DNA from: Chitinophagales bacterium
GTDB taxonomy: Bacteria; Bacteroidota; Bacteroidia; Chitinophagales; CAIOSU01
DNA length: 48,566 nt
Reading direction: 5' to 3'
Assembly (NCBI GenBank): GCA_040877935.1
Contig: JBBDNB010000059.1
Coordinates: forward strand, 1 to 48,566
Made by a program: the position numbers and the translations under genes. Every line of letters begins with the position of its first letter. Position 1 is the stretch's first letter. The notes below the pieces were generated by a model. That model saw nothing but the letters and a program-made list of their open reading frames with translations. It was not told the origin of the DNA and ran no database searches. This document shows positions 16,292-25,474 of this stretch, one piece after another.

Positions 16292-17074
16292 ATGAAATTA
16301 TTGCCAATACTCTTTCTATTATTGAGCCTTTCAAATCAGCTCTTTCCCTGTACCTATGTTCAAAATTCATTTTGCGTTTCGAATTACACCTATCCCGAAG
16401 ATGCGCTAATAGCAGGAAAGATTGTCCAGGTTGATTCCAATGGAATTGACTTAGAAATAATAGAGGTATTAAGCGGATTGGAAATAAGAGATACAATAAG
16501 GATTTGGGACATTCCAGATGTTGAATGTAATGGGATTTGGCCAATGTCGGCATCAGAAATGGGCGACCTTAATGATTCAATAATAGTAAACATGTCTTTA
16601 ATCGACTCTATCAAATACTCCTGGGATGTTTTGGATGATTATAGAAGACCAAAGGATTTGGCCGTTACCCGATACCTGAAATTTTCAAATGATAGTGTTT
16701 TTGGTTTTATAAGTGGTTACATCTATGCACCATATTCTGAACAAAACCGAAGCATGAAATATGGCAATTTCAAGAACTTCTTAAATGATTCGGAATGCCA
16801 AAGACTTGTGAACATCCAAGAAAGGGCTAAGGATCAAAGCCTTAGTTACTACCCAAATCCCGTTCAATCTACTTTAGAAATTCATCTAGGTGAAGATGAT
16901 AAGCAAGAAAAAAACTTTGAAGTTTATGCGCTCAATGGAAAGAGAATTCTAAGCTTGGTGAGCAAATCTGAAAAAGTCCAAATTGATTTTTCTTCATTTT
17001 CGACAGGGGTGTATTTAATAAGGATCCATCAAAAGGGACATGCTGAAAGTATCCTTAAAGTTTTCAAGGAATAA
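16292..17074 (+). CDS. Secreted protein with type IX secretion sorting domain
   Basis: Function unknown. The 260-residue protein starts with a signal peptide (MKLLPILFLLLSLSNQLFPC) and ends in a type A C-terminal sorting domain: YYPNPVQSTLEI around 185-196, an LNGKRI turn and a terminal STGVYLIRI strand followed by VFKE. These direct export by the Sec and type IX systems to the cell surface or medium. The 20-180 region has several Cys residues and a TIMP-like DTIRIWDIPDVECNG stretch but no motif I can name with confidence. It stands alone between the ATPase unit and the permease gene. Confidence 0.75.
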   Translation: MKLLPILFLLLSLSNQLFPCTYVQNSFCVSNYTYPEDALIAGKIVQVDSNGIDLEIIEVLSGLEIRDTIRIWDIPDVECNGIWPMSASEMGDLNDSIIVNMSLIDSIKYSWDVLDDYRRPKDLAVTRYLKFSNDSVFGFISGYIYAPYSEQNRSMKYGNFKNFLNDSECQRLVNIQERAKDQSLSYYPNPVQSTLEIHLGEDDKQEKNFEVYALNGKRILSLVSKSEKVQIDFSSFSTGVYLIRIHQKGHAESILKVFKE

Positions 17075-17196
17075 TTATCTAGTTTTATTCGTGCACCTGA
17101 CTGCCGTTAGGCAAGTTTAGTGGCAAATCCCCAAAATTTTCAATTAATTCACCCCAATCCACCATTTTCCGCAAATTTTTATGGAATTTTAAGGGC

Positions 17197-18531
17197 ATGT
17201 CTGAATCCAATGTGCCCCAAACTGAATTAAAACGTACACTCGGCCCCATCATGTTGTGGGGCTTGGGCGTGGGATATGTGATTTCCGGCATGTATTTCGG
17301 CTGGAACCTCGGTTTGGCAGAAGGCGGTACTTTAGGCCTTGCCATTGCCACCGGATTTATCATTGTCATGTACCTATGTTTTACTTTTAGCTATACCGAA
17401 CTGGCCTGTGCCATTCCTAAAGCCGGAGGTGCCTTTGCCTATGCCGATCGTGGGCTGGGCAAGAAAATGGGTTTTTTGGCGGGCATGGCGCAAAACATAG
17501 AATTCATTTTTGCCCCACCGGCCATCGCAGCAGCTATTGGTGCTTATTTTAATATCTTTTTTCCAGCCATTCCGGTCATTTACATTGCCATATTTGCCTA
17601 TCTGGTTTTTACAATCTTAAACATCACCGGGGTAAAAGCGGCAGCTACTTTTGAATTGCTCATTACGATTTTGGCGGTAGCAGAATTGCTGATTTTTGCG
17701 GGCGTTACGCTTCCTCATTTTGAGTTTGAAAACCTAAAAGCCAATGCCCTGCCCAATGGTTTTCAAGGCGCATTTGCCGCCATCCCCTTTGCCATTTGGT
17801 TTTTCTTGGCCATTGAGGGCGTGGCCAATGTAGCAGAAGAAGCCAAAAATCCACAGCGCAATGTGTTGATTGGTTTTGGCTCCGCAATATTGACTTTGGT
17901 GGTTTTGTGTCTCTTGACTTTTGCCTCATCGGTGGGCGTAGCGGGCTGGGAAGCAGTCGTTTATCCTGCCGGAAGTACCGAGGCGTCCGACTCACCCTTG
18001 CCACTGGCATTGGCCATAATTGTGGGTGAAAATCATTTTCTCTACCACCTTTTGATTACCGTAGGATTATTCGGATTAGTGGCCTCTTTTCACGGTATTA
18101 TTTTGGCGGCAGGTCGCTCCACTTTTGAGTTTGGCAGGGTAGGATATGTGCCCAAAAAATTGGGGCAGGTACATCCCAAAACCAAAACGCCCGCCAATGC
18201 TTTGGTGGTGAATATGCTCATTGGCATCATTGCCTTATTGACGGGCAAAACGGGTGAAATCATTACCATCGCTTGTTTTGGTGCATTGACGCTTTACATC
18301 GTTTCCATGTTGGCATTTTTTGCCCTGCGTAAAAACGAACCCGATTTGGAAAGACCCTTTCGTGTGCCTTTTTTCCCAATCTTTCCAGCCCTGGCATTGA
18401 TTATTGCCACCATTGCCCTAATTGCCATTACCGTTTACAATCTCAAATTGGCGCTGGTATATGCAATTATGCTGGCACTGGCATATTTGTATTTTTATGT
18501 GGTCATCCTAAAAAAAGAAAATCGTACTTAA
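17197..18531 (+). CDS. eat: Ethanolamine permease-like APC-family transporter
   Basis: Inner-membrane amino acid-polyamine-organocation transporter with about 12 hydrophobic segments in 444 residues. The N-terminal block from GLGVGYVISGMYFGWNLGL through ACAIPKAGGAFAYADR and EFIFAPPAIAAAIGAYFN closely follows the ethanolamine permease subfamily as I know it, rather than the putrescine importer PuuP. It precedes a glutamine-synthetase-like ligase on the same strand by 189 bp, suggesting it imports the amine that the ligase activates. Ethanolamine is the best guess; other small amines are possible. Confidence 0.82.
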   Translation: MSESNVPQTELKRTLGPIMLWGLGVGYVISGMYFGWNLGLAEGGTLGLAIATGFIIVMYLCFTFSYTELACAIPKAGGAFAYADRGLGKKMGFLAGMAQNIEFIFAPPAIAAAIGAYFNIFFPAIPVIYIAIFAYLVFTILNITGVKAAATFELLITILAVAELLIFAGVTLPHFEFENLKANALPNGFQGAFAAIPFAIWFFLAIEGVANVAEEAKNPQRNVLIGFGSAILTLVVLCLLTFASSVGVAGWEAVVYPAGSTEASDSPLPLALAIIVGENHFLYHLLITVGLFGLVASFHGIILAAGRSTFEFGRVGYVPKKLGQVHPKTKTPANALVVNMLIGIIALLTGKTGEIITIACFGALTLYIVSMLAFFALRKNEPDLERPFRVPFFPIFPALALIIATIALIAITVYNLKLALVYAIMLALAYLYFYVVILKKENRT

Positions 18532-18599
18532 ATTTATCCGTAAAGAATACAAAGAAAGAAGCAATGAGTCCACTCCGAAAACTTAAAAACCTGGAAAAT

Positions 18600-18681
18600 A
18601 GCGGTCAGACGGATTTCTTAATAGGATGTAGAACAAATTCAAACCTATTGAAAAATTAGATAAGTAAGCCGTCAGACCGCT
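18600..18681. repeat. 13-bp terminal inverted repeat element between permease and ligase
   Basis: AGCGGTCAGACGG (18600-18612) and CCGTCAGACCGCT (18669-18681) are inverted with one central mismatch, 56 bp apart. The arms share TCAGACC with the motifs at 14390-14427. It could be a small non-autonomous element, a pair of operators, or a stem in the mRNA between the two genes. No clear target duplication flanks it. Confidence 0.4.
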
Positions 18682-18720
18682 TTTAAAAATAAAGAAATGA
18701 CTAAATGATCAAATAAAAAA

Positions 18721-20082
18721 ATGCACATGACTTTAGAAGAAATCATCTCGAAAATAAAGGACAGCGAACACAACAAAGTGAAAGTTGCCGTGAGCGACCT
18801 GGAAGGCATTCTTTGCGGAAAATTCATGCACAAGGAAAAATTCCTTTCGGCTTTGGAAGGAGGCTTTGGCTTTTGCAATGTGGTTTTCGGTTGGGATACC
18901 GATGATGAATTGTATGAAAATTCCAAGATTACGGGCTGGCACAGCGGCTACCCCGATGTGGAGGCGCGCATCGATCCGCAGACTTATCGGCATATTCCCT
19001 GGGACAATGATGTGCCATTTTTCTTGGCAGATTTCAGTCGCGAGGCAGAAGAAGATTGGGCAGCTTGTCCGCGCAGTTTACTGAAAAGGGTCCGCAAGAA
19101 AGCATATTCCATGGGCTACAAACCCGTTTTTTCACAAGAGTTTGAATGGTTCAATTTTGAGGAAAGCCCTCAGAGTTTGGAGCAAAAGGATTACCGAAAT
19201 CCCAAACCCATGACGCCCGGCATGTTTGGTTACTCTATTTTGAGATCTTCTTTGAAAAGCGAATTTTTCAACGACCTGTTTGATTTGATGGAAAAATTCG
19301 ATGTGCCATTGGAAGGCCTGCATACCGAAACTGGCCCTGGGGTTTATGAAGCGGCCATTCGCTATGGTGAAATTCTGGAGTCTGCTGACCGAGCCGTGCT
19401 GTTTAAAACTGGGGTAAAGGAAATCGCTTACCGGCATGGGATCATGGCAAGCTTTATGGCCAAGTGGAATGCGGAATTGCCCGGCTGTAGCGGTCATGTG
19501 CATCAAAGTCTTTGGGACGAAAAAGGGGAGCAAAATCTTTTCTACAATGAAGAAAACGAAGGCATTAGTGCCTTGATGGAAAGTTTTATGGCGGGTCAAT
19601 TGGCTTGTTTGCCTTATATTTTGCCCATGATTGCGCCTACCATCAATAGCTATAAAAGATTGGTGGAAGGAGCCTGGGCACCCACTACATTGACCTGGGC
19701 CAAGGACAATCGAACGGTTGCATTGCGCACCATTCCTGCAGGTCCCAAAGCCACGAGATTGGAAAACAGAGTGGTGGGTTCAGATACCAATCCCTATTTG
19801 GCGATGTCGGCCTGTTTGGCTTCCGGCCTTTATGGTATTGAACAAAACTTAAAACTCGATTCACCAGAAACCGTAGGCAATGGCTACAAAGATATGGGGT
19901 CGGGGAAATTGCCCGCAACATTAAAGGAAGCTACTGCCGCCATGAAAAACTCGGAAATTCCAGGACTCTTGTTTGGTGAAGCTTTTGCCGATCATTTTGT
20001 GCGCACACGGGAGTGGGAATGCCAAAAATTTGAGCAGCACGTAACAGATTGGGAGTTGAAAAGGTATTTTGAGATTATTTAA
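18721..20082 (+). CDS. Glutamine synthetase-like gamma-glutamyl-amine ligase (PuuA/GlnA4 type)
   Basis: Predicted ATP-dependent ligase joining glutamate to an amine. The 453-residue protein keeps the glutamine synthetase core: metal ligands in SQEFEWF (Glu140/142), GLHTETGPGVYE (Glu203, Glu210), nucleotide-site GHVHQSLW (His259) and RLENRVVGSDTNPYL. The N-terminus has VAVSDLEGILCGKFM, as in gamma-glutamyl-polyamine or -ethanolamide synthetases, rather than the typical GlnA sequence. With the upstream ethanolamine-type permease and the hydrolase and aldehyde dehydrogenase at 0.3-2.4 kb it suggests gamma-glutamylation of ethanolamine. ATG at 18727 is an alternative start. Ordinary glutamine synthesis cannot be ruled out. 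Confidence 0.85.
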   Translation: MHMTLEEIISKIKDSEHNKVKVAVSDLEGILCGKFMHKEKFLSALEGGFGFCNVVFGWDTDDELYENSKITGWHSGYPDVEARIDPQTYRHIPWDNDVPFFLADFSREAEEDWAACPRSLLKRVRKKAYSMGYKPVFSQEFEWFNFEESPQSLEQKDYRNPKPMTPGMFGYSILRSSLKSEFFNDLFDLMEKFDVPLEGLHTETGPGVYEAAIRYGEILESADRAVLFKTGVKEIAYRHGIMASFMAKWNAELPGCSGHVHQSLWDEKGEQNLFYNEENEGISALMESFMAGQLACLPYILPMIAPTINSYKRLVEGAWAPTTLTWAKDNRTVALRTIPAGPKATRLENRVVGSDTNPYLAMSACLASGLYGIEQNLKLDSPETVGNGYKDMGSGKLPATLKEATAAMKNSEIPGLLFGEAFADHFVRTREWECQKFEQHVTDWELKRYFEII

Positions 20083-20158
20083 AGCGGATAAAAAAATATT
20101 AACAACTAATTTTCCTTTTTTTGCATTGTACCTGTAATAAACAGCATAAAATATTATT

Positions 20159-20365
20159 ATGAGTTTGCCTAAGCCACATTATATTAAAGATGATTCCGGT
20201 AAAAAAGTAGCAGTAGTTTTTTCTATGAACCAATATGAAAAAATATTAGAGGAATTAGAAGAACTAGAAGATGTAAGAGTTTATGACCAGGCCAAAAAAG
20301 AAGATGATGGCACTAGGATTCCTTTAAAAGAATACATAAAAAAACGCAAAGCCCGTAATGCCTGA
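20159..20365 (+). CDS. Phd/YefM- or RelB-like antitoxin
   Basis: A 68-residue antitoxin candidate. The segment VFSMNQYEKILEELEELEDV and RIPLKEYIKK resemble Phd/YefM and RelB-type antitoxins, with an N-terminal DNA-binding half and a flexible acidic C-terminal half. It overlaps the following RelE-fold toxin gene by 8 bp, the standard arrangement. Probably represses the pair with its toxin. Confidence 0.78.
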   Translation: MSLPKPHYIKDDSGKKVAVVFSMNQYEKILEELEELEDVRVYDQAKKEDDGTRIPLKEYIKKRKARNA

Positions 20366-20615
20366 ATATGAGGTACAGCTTACTGGAAAAGCCAGAAAGC
20401 AACTGGATAAACTATCAGATAATATTGCTGATCCAATAATAGAAGCCATTGATCATTTAGCTGAAAATCCTCGACCAAGATCCTGTAAAAAACTTAAAGG
20501 GAGAGCAGCTTATAGAATTCGCAAAGGAAAGTACCGTGTTATTTATGAAATAAAGGACAAGCAACTAATCGTAATTGTTATTGCTGTTGGACTTCGAAAA
20601 GATATTTATAGGTAA
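20358..20615 (+). CDS. RelE/ParE-superfamily toxin
   Basis: An 85-residue RelE-fold protein: helix TGKARKQLDKLSDNIADPI, then LKGRAAYRIRKGKYRVIYEI and a final strand VIVIAVGLRKDIYR. The basic residues near RKGKYR and the terminal GLRKDIYR fit RelE-type mRNA interferases better than ParE gyrase poisons. It overlaps its antitoxin by 8 bp and ends 92 bp before the DUF4290 start. Confidence 0.83.
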   Translation: MPEYEVQLTGKARKQLDKLSDNIADPIIEAIDHLAENPRPRSCKKLKGRAAYRIRKGKYRVIYEIKDKQLIVIVIAVGLRKDIYR

Positions 20616-20706
20616 AGGTTCATTCAAATCTCAATACATTGCTTACATGCAATGGCATACCACTCCAAAAACTTTGCTTAACTTTGAAGCCAATAATTTA
20701 AAACAG

Positions 20707-21339
20707 ATGAAATACAATACCACCAGAAACCAATTGGTTTTTAAAGAATACGGCAGGAATGTGCAGCGCATGATTGAGCACATTACCACCATGGAAGATT
20801 CCGAAAAGAAAAAAGAATTGGCACTGGCCATTATAGATTTACTTGGGCAAATGAATCCGCACTTGAAAAATGTGGACGATTTCAAACACAAATTGTGGGA
20901 TCACCTCTACATGATGTCGGACTACAAACTGGATGTAGATGACGCACCCTATCCCGCTCCACCAAGATTAGAGGATCAGCCCAAACCAAAACATCCCGGT
21001 TATCCAAAGCACAAAATCAAATTGCGCCACTACGGCAAAAATGTGGAATCGCTGATAGAAAAAGCCAAGGAATTTGATGATGAGGAAAAGAAAAAGGCTT
21101 TTGCAGAAGTGATTGGCAATTACATGAAATTGGTTTATCAAAACTGGAACAAGGAAAATGTGAATGACCAAATCATAATGGAAGACATTCAAAAGCTTTC
21201 CGGCAATAAATTGGAATTGACTGAAGATTCCAATTTAGACACATTGGCAAAATCCAATAGAAGCAAGCGTAAACCATACTCTGGCAAGAAAAGAAGCAAT
21301 AACCCCCGCAGCAATAACAAAAGAAATCGCAGGAAATAG
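20707..21339 (+). CDS. DUF4290 family protein
   Basis: Function unknown. I start at the ATG at 20707 (MKYNTTRNQLVFKEYGRNVQ), where family similarity begins; the longer frame runs back into the toxin gene. The 210-residue protein is soluble, helical and charged; residues 120-150 repeat an N-terminal-like KLRHYGKNVESLIEKA segment, hinting at internal duplication, and the tail is very basic (Lys/Arg/Asn-rich), possibly for nucleic-acid or envelope contact. It overlaps the GTG start of murA by one base. This pairing is typical of Bacteroidota. Confidence 0.82.
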   Translation: MKYNTTRNQLVFKEYGRNVQRMIEHITTMEDSEKKKELALAIIDLLGQMNPHLKNVDDFKHKLWDHLYMMSDYKLDVDDAPYPAPPRLEDQPKPKHPGYPKHKIKLRHYGKNVESLIEKAKEFDDEEKKKAFAEVIGNYMKLVYQNWNKENVNDQIIMEDIQKLSGNKLELTEDSNLDTLAKSNRSKRKPYSGKKRSNNPRSNNKRNRRK

Positions 21340-22643
21340 TGGATACTTTTGAAGTAAAAGGCGGTAAAAAACTAAGCGGTAGCATTACACCACAAGGCGC
21401 AAAGAATGAAGCCCTACAAGTGATTTGTGCCGTATTGCTCACCAAAGAAAAAGTAAAAATTTCCAATATTCCCGATATCCGGGATGTCAATCTTTTGATT
21501 GAAATACTTGGCGAACTCGGTGTCAGTATTGAAAAGGAAAACGAACACACTTATATTTTTCAGGCCGATAATGTTGACCTAAAATATTTGCAATCCAATA
21601 CTTTTAAGAAAAAAGGCGGTGGATTGCGCGGTTCCATCATGATAGTAGGGCCATTGTTGGCGCGCTTTAAGAAAGCATATATGCCACGTCCGGGTGGAGA
21701 TAAAATCGGTAGAAGACGATTGGATACCCACTTTATTGGCTTTGAAAATCTCGGGGCAAAATTCACTTTCGATCCAGAGGATAATTTCTATTCTGCCGAG
21801 GCGAAAAACATGCAGGGCACCTATATGCTTTTAGACGAAGCATCTGTTACCGGAACTGCCAATATTGTGATGGCAGCAAGTATGGCAAAGGACAAAACAA
21901 CTATTTACAATGCCGCTTGCGAGCCCTATTTGCAACAGCTCTGCAATATGCTCAATAGAATGGGTGCAAAAATCTCTGGTATTGGCTCCAATTTATTGAC
22001 CATAGAAGGAGTAAACGAATTGGGCGGAACGGACCACCGCCTATTGCCCGATATGATTGAAATTGGGAGTTTTATCGGCTTGGCAGCCATGACCGGTTCT
22101 GAAATTACCATAAAGGATGTTCAGGTGGAACACTTGGGCATGATTCCAACTGTTTTCCGCAAATTGGGTATTCAGCTCAATATTGAAAAAGACAATATCC
22201 ATATTCCTGCGCAAGAGCACTACGAAATACAGACTTTTATCGATGGCTCGGTAATGACCATTGCAGATGCGCCTTGGCCGGGCTTTACACCCGATTTGCT
22301 CAGTATAGTTTTGGTGGTAGCAACACAGGCAAGGGGCACGGTATTGATTCACCAAAAAATGTTTGAAAGCCGCTTGTTCTTTGTAGATAAATTGATCGAC
22401 ATGGGGGCGCAGATTATTTTGTGTGATCCACACAGAGCCTCGGTTGTAGGTTTGGATAAAGCCTATCCACTGCGCGGTATTTCCATGTCTTCGCCTGATA
22501 TCAGGGCGGGTGTTTCACTTTTGATCGCAGCACTTTCTGCCAAAGGCACTTCCCATATTCACAATATCAATCAAATTGACAGGGGCTACCAAAACATCGA
22601 TCAGCGACTGAACGCTTTGGGCGCTTCTATTAAGCGGGTTTGA
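21339..22643 (+). CDS. murA: UDP-N-acetylglucosamine 1-carboxyvinyltransferase
   Basis: First committed enzyme of peptidoglycan synthesis, adding enolpyruvate from PEP to UDP-GlcNAc in the cytoplasm. The 434-residue protein shows QGAKNEAL near 19-26 with the catalytic Lys22 and the loop PRPGGDKIGRRRLD. In that loop the usual Cys is Asp121 (GGD instead of GGC). The same replacement makes other bacterial MurA enzymes insensitive to fosfomycin, so intrinsic resistance of the enzyme is expected. It uses a GTG start overlapping the DUF4290 stop in TAGTG. Other motifs and length are normal. Confidence 0.96.
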   Translation: MDTFEVKGGKKLSGSITPQGAKNEALQVICAVLLTKEKVKISNIPDIRDVNLLIEILGELGVSIEKENEHTYIFQADNVDLKYLQSNTFKKKGGGLRGSIMIVGPLLARFKKAYMPRPGGDKIGRRRLDTHFIGFENLGAKFTFDPEDNFYSAEAKNMQGTYMLLDEASVTGTANIVMAASMAKDKTTIYNAACEPYLQQLCNMLNRMGAKISGIGSNLLTIEGVNELGGTDHRLLPDMIEIGSFIGLAAMTGSEITIKDVQVEHLGMIPTVFRKLGIQLNIEKDNIHIPAQEHYEIQTFIDGSVMTIADAPWPGFTPDLLSIVLVVATQARGTVLIHQKMFESRLFFVDKLIDMGAQIILCDPHRASVVGLDKAYPLRGISMSSPDIRAGVSLLIAALSAKGTSHIHNINQIDRGYQNIDQRLNALGASIKRV

Positions 22644-22709
22644 GTCTAAGTTTTTAATTATCAAATTCAGGTTAGTAGAGCTGACACAGCTATTCTTTAT
22701 TTTTGACGC

Positions 22710-23618
22710 ATGCCTAAAACTCTGATTTCAATAATTGGCCCTACTGCTATTGGTAAGACATCCCTTGGCATAGAACTGGCTCAGAAATTCAATACTGATA
22801 TAATTTCAGTTGATTCCCGTCAATTCTACCAAAATATGGATATAGGCACAGCCAAGCCAAGCCCGGAAGAGCTTAAAAAAATACCACACCATTTTATCGA
22901 TATGCTTTCTGTAGAAGAAAATTACAGCGCAGGGCAATTTGAAAAGGATGCATTAAAAACAATTGAAGCACTATTTCTTAAAAAAGATGTGCTGATTGCA
23001 GTAGGTGGTTCCGGACTATATATCAAAGCATTGTGGGAGGGGCTGGACGAATTTCCTGAAATTCCGGTTGAAATCAGAAAGGAATTGAATGAACAACTTG
23101 AAAATGAAGGCTTATTATTTTTACAGAATAAATTAAAAACGCTAGACCCTGAATTCTACAAAAGTGGTGAAATCCAAAACCCGCAACGGGTAATTCGCGC
23201 ACTTGAAGTTTGCCTGCATTCAAATAAGGCTTTTTCGGAGTTTAAAAATCAAAAACGTGCTAATCGCTCCTTCGATATTTTAAAAATTGGATTGGAAATG
23301 GAGCGCAAAAATTTGTATGAGCGCATCAATCAAAGAGTGGATCAAATGCTGGAAGCAGGGCTGGAAAAAGAAGCAAAAGCATTTTATCCTTTAAAGAAGT
23401 TGAATGCATTGCAGACAGTAGGTTATCAAGAGTTTTTCGATTATTTCGATTCCAAAACCACAAAGGAAAAAGCAGTAGAATTAATTAAACGCAATACCCG
23501 AAGATATGCCAAACGACAATTGACCTGGTTCAGAAATCAGGAAGCAATTCATTGGTTTCACCCCGCAGAAAAAAAACAGATATTTGCCTTCGTTTCTGAA
23601 AAGTTGGACAAGTTTTGA
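22710..23618 (+). CDS. miaA: tRNA dimethylallyltransferase
   Basis: Transfers a dimethylallyl group to N6 of A37 in tRNAs that read codons starting with U. The 302-residue protein has the P-loop GPTAIGKT (10-17), the substrate motif DSRQFYQNMDIGTAKPS (35-51), HHFIDML, GGSGLYIKAL, and the C-terminal QTVGYQEFFDYF and KRNTRRYAKRQLTWFR. Length is standard. The stop TGA overlaps the TTG start of the following MFS gene by 4 bp. Confidence 0.95.
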   Translation: MPKTLISIIGPTAIGKTSLGIELAQKFNTDIISVDSRQFYQNMDIGTAKPSPEELKKIPHHFIDMLSVEENYSAGQFEKDALKTIEALFLKKDVLIAVGGSGLYIKALWEGLDEFPEIPVEIRKELNEQLENEGLLFLQNKLKTLDPEFYKSGEIQNPQRVIRALEVCLHSNKAFSEFKNQKRANRSFDILKIGLEMERKNLYERINQRVDQMLEAGLEKEAKAFYPLKKLNALQTVGYQEFFDYFDSKTTKEKAVELIKRNTRRYAKRQLTWFRNQEAIHWFHPAEKKQIFAFVSEKLDKF

Positions 23619-24850
23619 AAAACTACATAGATTTCTACACAAAATTAGACAGGCATATTGTTTATCTGTTGATTGCAGAGTTCTTTTTACAGTTTATCAA
23701 TTCATCCTTTTTTCTACTGCTCAATTATTATTTTGATGCCATTGGCCTGGAGGATTACCAAATTGCCGACCTTGTATCCTATCGTTTTCTAGCAGTAATG
23801 CTATTTGCTTTTCCGCTGGGTTTTTTCATTAAAGGAAAAAAAGTAAAGCCCTTTTTCCTGTAGGCAACCGTCATGGTTCCCACCTTTGCGCTGATTATTA
23901 TTTTCAGTGCGCAATATCATTATTATACTCTGCTAAAAGCTGCAATGGTATTGTGGGGTGTCGGTTTTACTTTTATACAAATTACTGCACTACCGTTTAT
24001 GTTGTTAAATACTTCCTCTGATAAGCATTCAGAATCAATCACCGCATTTTTCCAGACCTGGAGTATTTCAATATTCATTTGCGGTATTGTAAGTGCCTTT
24101 TTACTGGAATATGTTTCGATGTATTTTGATGAAAAAATATTGCTGTTGATCTTTTCTTTTTTGGGATACACCGCCATTTATTTCATTTTGAAAATTGATA
24201 TTCAGGAAAAAGTGACCCAACGCATTCCCTGGAAAAAACTGGCAGGACACCACGATTGGGGGAGAATAATAATGGTATGTATTCCCACTTTTATTATTGC
24301 CATAGGTGCGGGGTTTACCATTCCCTTTATCAATCTGTTTTTTCTTAATGTTCATGGTATAGGAACTTCTGTATTTTCAATTCTCGGCTCTATTACCTAT
24401 GCATTGGTTGCTGTTGGAATGGTTATGATTCCGAATATTAGAAGAAGATATGGCTATGAAATTGCAATTACTTTTATTCAGACACTTTCTATTCTTGCGC
24501 TGGTGTTGATGGCGACAACAGAGTGGTACACTGAAATGGCTTTTGCCGTATATATTGCCGTGACTTTTTACATTATTAGACAACCGCTAATGAATATGGC
24601 CGGGCCAATGACTTCTGAGCTGTCGATGTATTATGTAGGGGATAAAAATCATGAACTTGTAAGTGCATTGAATGCAAGTATTTGGTCGGGAAGCTGGTTT
24701 ATAAGCGGTCAAATTTTCAGGGTCTTGCGGGCGCAGGATTTCGCTTATGTCAATATTTTCCTTATCACGGCTGGATTATATGCTGTGGGTGTGATTTGGT
24801 ATTATTTTTTGATCAGGGATTTCAACAAGCAAAAAATGCAATTGACTTGA
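23615..24850 (+). pseudogene. MFS transporter interrupted by an in-frame amber codon
   Basis: One reading frame of 411 sense codons plus an internal TAG at 23861-23863 encodes a 12-segment MFS-like membrane protein. The codons on both sides stay in frame (KPFFL, stop, ATVMVPTF), so a single base change accounts for the break, not a frameshift. The first part covers about two hydrophobic segments, the second (ATG at 23873) about ten. Start is TTG, overlapping the miaA stop. TAG serves as a normal stop elsewhere in this window (DUF4290, gldB), so recoding is unlikely. Substrate unknown. The downstream part might still be translated from 23873. Confidence 0.75.
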
Positions 24851-24883
24851 CGTTTTTTCCAACAGCTTTAAAGCTTTAATCGA

Positions 24884-25390
24884 ATGAAAAAAATACTCCT
24901 TTTGTCAGACACACATGGCTTTCTTGATCCTGCACTGGAAAAATACATAAAAGCAGCAGATGAAGTATGGCATGCCGGTGATATTGGCACAAATGAAGTA
25001 ACAGATCAATTGAAAAAATGGAATATACTAAGGGCTGTTTACGGCAATATTGATGGAAAGGAATTGCGTCTGGAATTTCCTAAAAATCAAATTTTTGAAT
25101 TGGAAGGAGTTAAAATATTTATGACCCATATTGGGGGTTATCCTAGTAGATATGCCCCTGGTATTTTACCACAAATTGAAATGCACAAACCCAATATTTT
25201 CATCTGCGGACACTCGCATATCCTGAAAGTGATGCCTGATAAAAAAAGGCATTTAATTGCGATGAACCCTGGGGCAGCAGGAAATTATGGGTTTCACAAA
25301 ATCAAAACTTGTTTGCGCTTTCAACTGAATGCAGGAAAAATTGAAAAACCGGAAGTCATTGAATTGGGATTGAGAGGGCAGGTAAAGTAA
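24884..25390 (+). CDS. YfcE/MJ0936-family metallophosphoesterase
   Basis: Small cytosolic dinuclear-metal phosphodiesterase, 168 residues. The ligand set is complete: SDTHG (Asp9, His11), WHAGDIG (Asp33), YGNID (Asn55), MTHIGG (His82) and CGHSH (His110, His112). In this family the physiological substrate is usually unknown, though cyclic nucleotide and nucleotide phosphodiesterase activities are reported. It follows the broken MFS gene by 33 bp and a short palindrome (AGCTTTAAAGCT). Confidence 0.88.
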   Translation: MKKILLLSDTHGFLDPALEKYIKAADEVWHAGDIGTNEVTDQLKKWNILRAVYGNIDGKELRLEFPKNQIFELEGVKIFMTHIGGYPSRYAPGILPQIEMHKPNIFICGHSHILKVMPDKKRHLIAMNPGAAGNYGFHKIKTCLRFQLNAGKIEKPEVIELGLRGQVK

Positions 25391-25474
25391 ATTAATTTTA
25401 GAGTTCCCTATACTACTTTTGAGGAGACGGTATTCTTAGACTTGCACAACTTGAGATAAAAATACCCTTAAAAA

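Noticed and set aside
18564-18659. A 31-codon plus-strand frame after the permease with a purine-rich leader
   Set aside because: It runs through the left arm of the TCAGACC inverted repeat, has no recognisable motif, and cannot be told from chance.
23861-23863. TAG as a recoded codon (pyrrolysine-like or suppressed)
   Set aside because: TAG ends other genes normally in this window and no recoding machinery is visible; a nonsense change or read error is simpler.
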